A DNA stretch of 64,000 nt, from positions 310,001 through 374,000 of the forward strand of contig NZ_JAPFFT010000001.1 of NCBI RefSeq assembly GCF_026241105.1, given 5' to 3'. Made by a program: the position numbers and the translations under genes. The notes under the pieces were generated by a model. The model was given only the letters and a program-made list of their open reading frames with translations. It did no database searches and had not been told where the DNA came from. Position 1 is the first letter of the stretch. Every line of letters begins with the position of its first letter. Positions 63,756 through 64,000 of the stretch are shown here, piece after piece. The DNA comes from Arthrobacter rhizophilus. Its GTDB lineage: Bacteria > Actinomycetota > Actinomycetes > Actinomycetales > Micrococcaceae.

Positions 63756-64000
63756 GACTCGGCCTTTCTGTGTTCACGACTTTGAATCCAGGAATCAGCA
63801 GCGCCAGGAAAAGGACGGCCTCGCTGAGGGCCATCCCGAGAGCGATGCCAGGGGCGTTACCGGCTGTTCCGGCCCAGATCATGGCCGCGACGCCGAGTAG
63901 GGCAGAGACCACAGTCCACAGAAGGACCAGATGTTGCTGCCCTGCGGGAATGAGCAGATTCCGGATGAAGGGGGTGCTGGCGCTGAGGAACAGGAACGCA
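63742..64000 (-). CDS. Flippase-like membrane protein, C-terminal part only
   Basis: The last 85 residues of a membrane protein that continues beyond the window end (first complete codon at 63999). The sequence begins AFLFLSASTPFIRNLLIPAGQ, has two hydrophobic helices (LVLLWTVVSALLGVAAMIWAG, GIALGMALSEAVLFLALLIPGF) and ends VVNTERPSHADK. It fits the last helices of a MATE/Wzx-type polysaccharide flippase, and its position in a glycan operon supports that, but the family motifs lie outside. The stop overlaps the next gene by 14 bp. Confidence 0.6.
   Translation of the reverse strand, partial: AFLFLSASTPFIRNLLIPAGQQHLVLLWTVVSALLGVAAMIWAGTAGNAPGIALGMALSEAVLFLALLIPGFKVVNTERPSHADK

Overview
The window is a gene-dense, high-GC segment (about 65% by eye) with short intergenic gaps, frequent ATGA overlaps and many GTG/TTG starts. 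It carries the actinobacterial block mtrA-mtrB-lpqB-comF-hpf-secA, a WhiB1/WblE-type WhiB, a large (about 180 kDa class) NAD-glutamate dehydrogenase, a PdtaS-type kinase and a glf/glfT2 galactan module. No mycolate or arabinan genes are visible. Together this suggests the Micrococcaceae (Arthrobacter and relatives). That placement is inferred from gene content, not from a marker-gene comparison. No rRNA, tRNA or CRISPR array was seen. The only stretch longer than 300 bases without an intact gene is 55643-56515, which holds a deleted IS21-family element.

Left part (1-13 kb). A cysteine desulfurase (5' end outside the window) and mnmA lie either side of a divergent FAD-dependent reductase, a plausible sulfur-relay pair for tRNA thiolation. 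Next come an unrecognised cytosolic protein with a thermolysin-like zinc motif and a complete peptide-type ABC importer (binding protein, two permeases, a double ATPase). The importer starts behind a CRP-like site and ends in a strong bidirectional terminator. An NADPH-dependent F420-reductase-like protein, chorismate mutase and a MetE-like protein follow.

Middle (13-30 kb). On the minus strand a translationally coupled operon encodes a polytopic membrane protein, DUF4129, DUF4350, a MoxR ATPase and a DUF58 protein, with a DUF4166-like gene behind it. Divergently, mtrA-mtrB-lpqB form the envelope-sensing two-component system. ComF, the long ribosome-hibernation factor, a YcaQ-type winged-helix protein and secA follow.

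The 30.3-34.9 kb island is the most interesting region. It encodes an Rv3235-like protein, a membrane-anchored LysM protein, an unknown protein with a leaderless-type promoter, a 71-residue MerR/excisionase-type (BldC-like) DNA-binding protein, a SAF/CpaB-like membrane protein and a CpaE/Ssd-like protein whose P-loop lysine is replaced by arginine. Both intergenic regions beside the small regulator carry TTTGAY-like direct repeats phased at about 10 bp. This is the architecture expected for cooperative head-to-tail binding by BldC-type proteins.

Right part (35-64 kb). NAD-glutamate dehydrogenase, PdtaS, WhiB1 (with a CRP-like site in its leader) and a 1357-residue FHA-FtsK/SpoIIIE protein resembling EccC, but with no ESX partners, come before a large cell-surface glycopolymer locus. 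That locus has glf, glfT2 and Wzm/Wzt (galactan synthesis and export), a DUF6541 membrane protein with rmlA, an acyltransferase, the IS21 remnant, a large polytopic membrane protein, four family-2 glycosyltransferases, a sugar-nucleotide epimerase, a DUF2304 protein and the C-terminus of a flippase-like protein that runs off the window.
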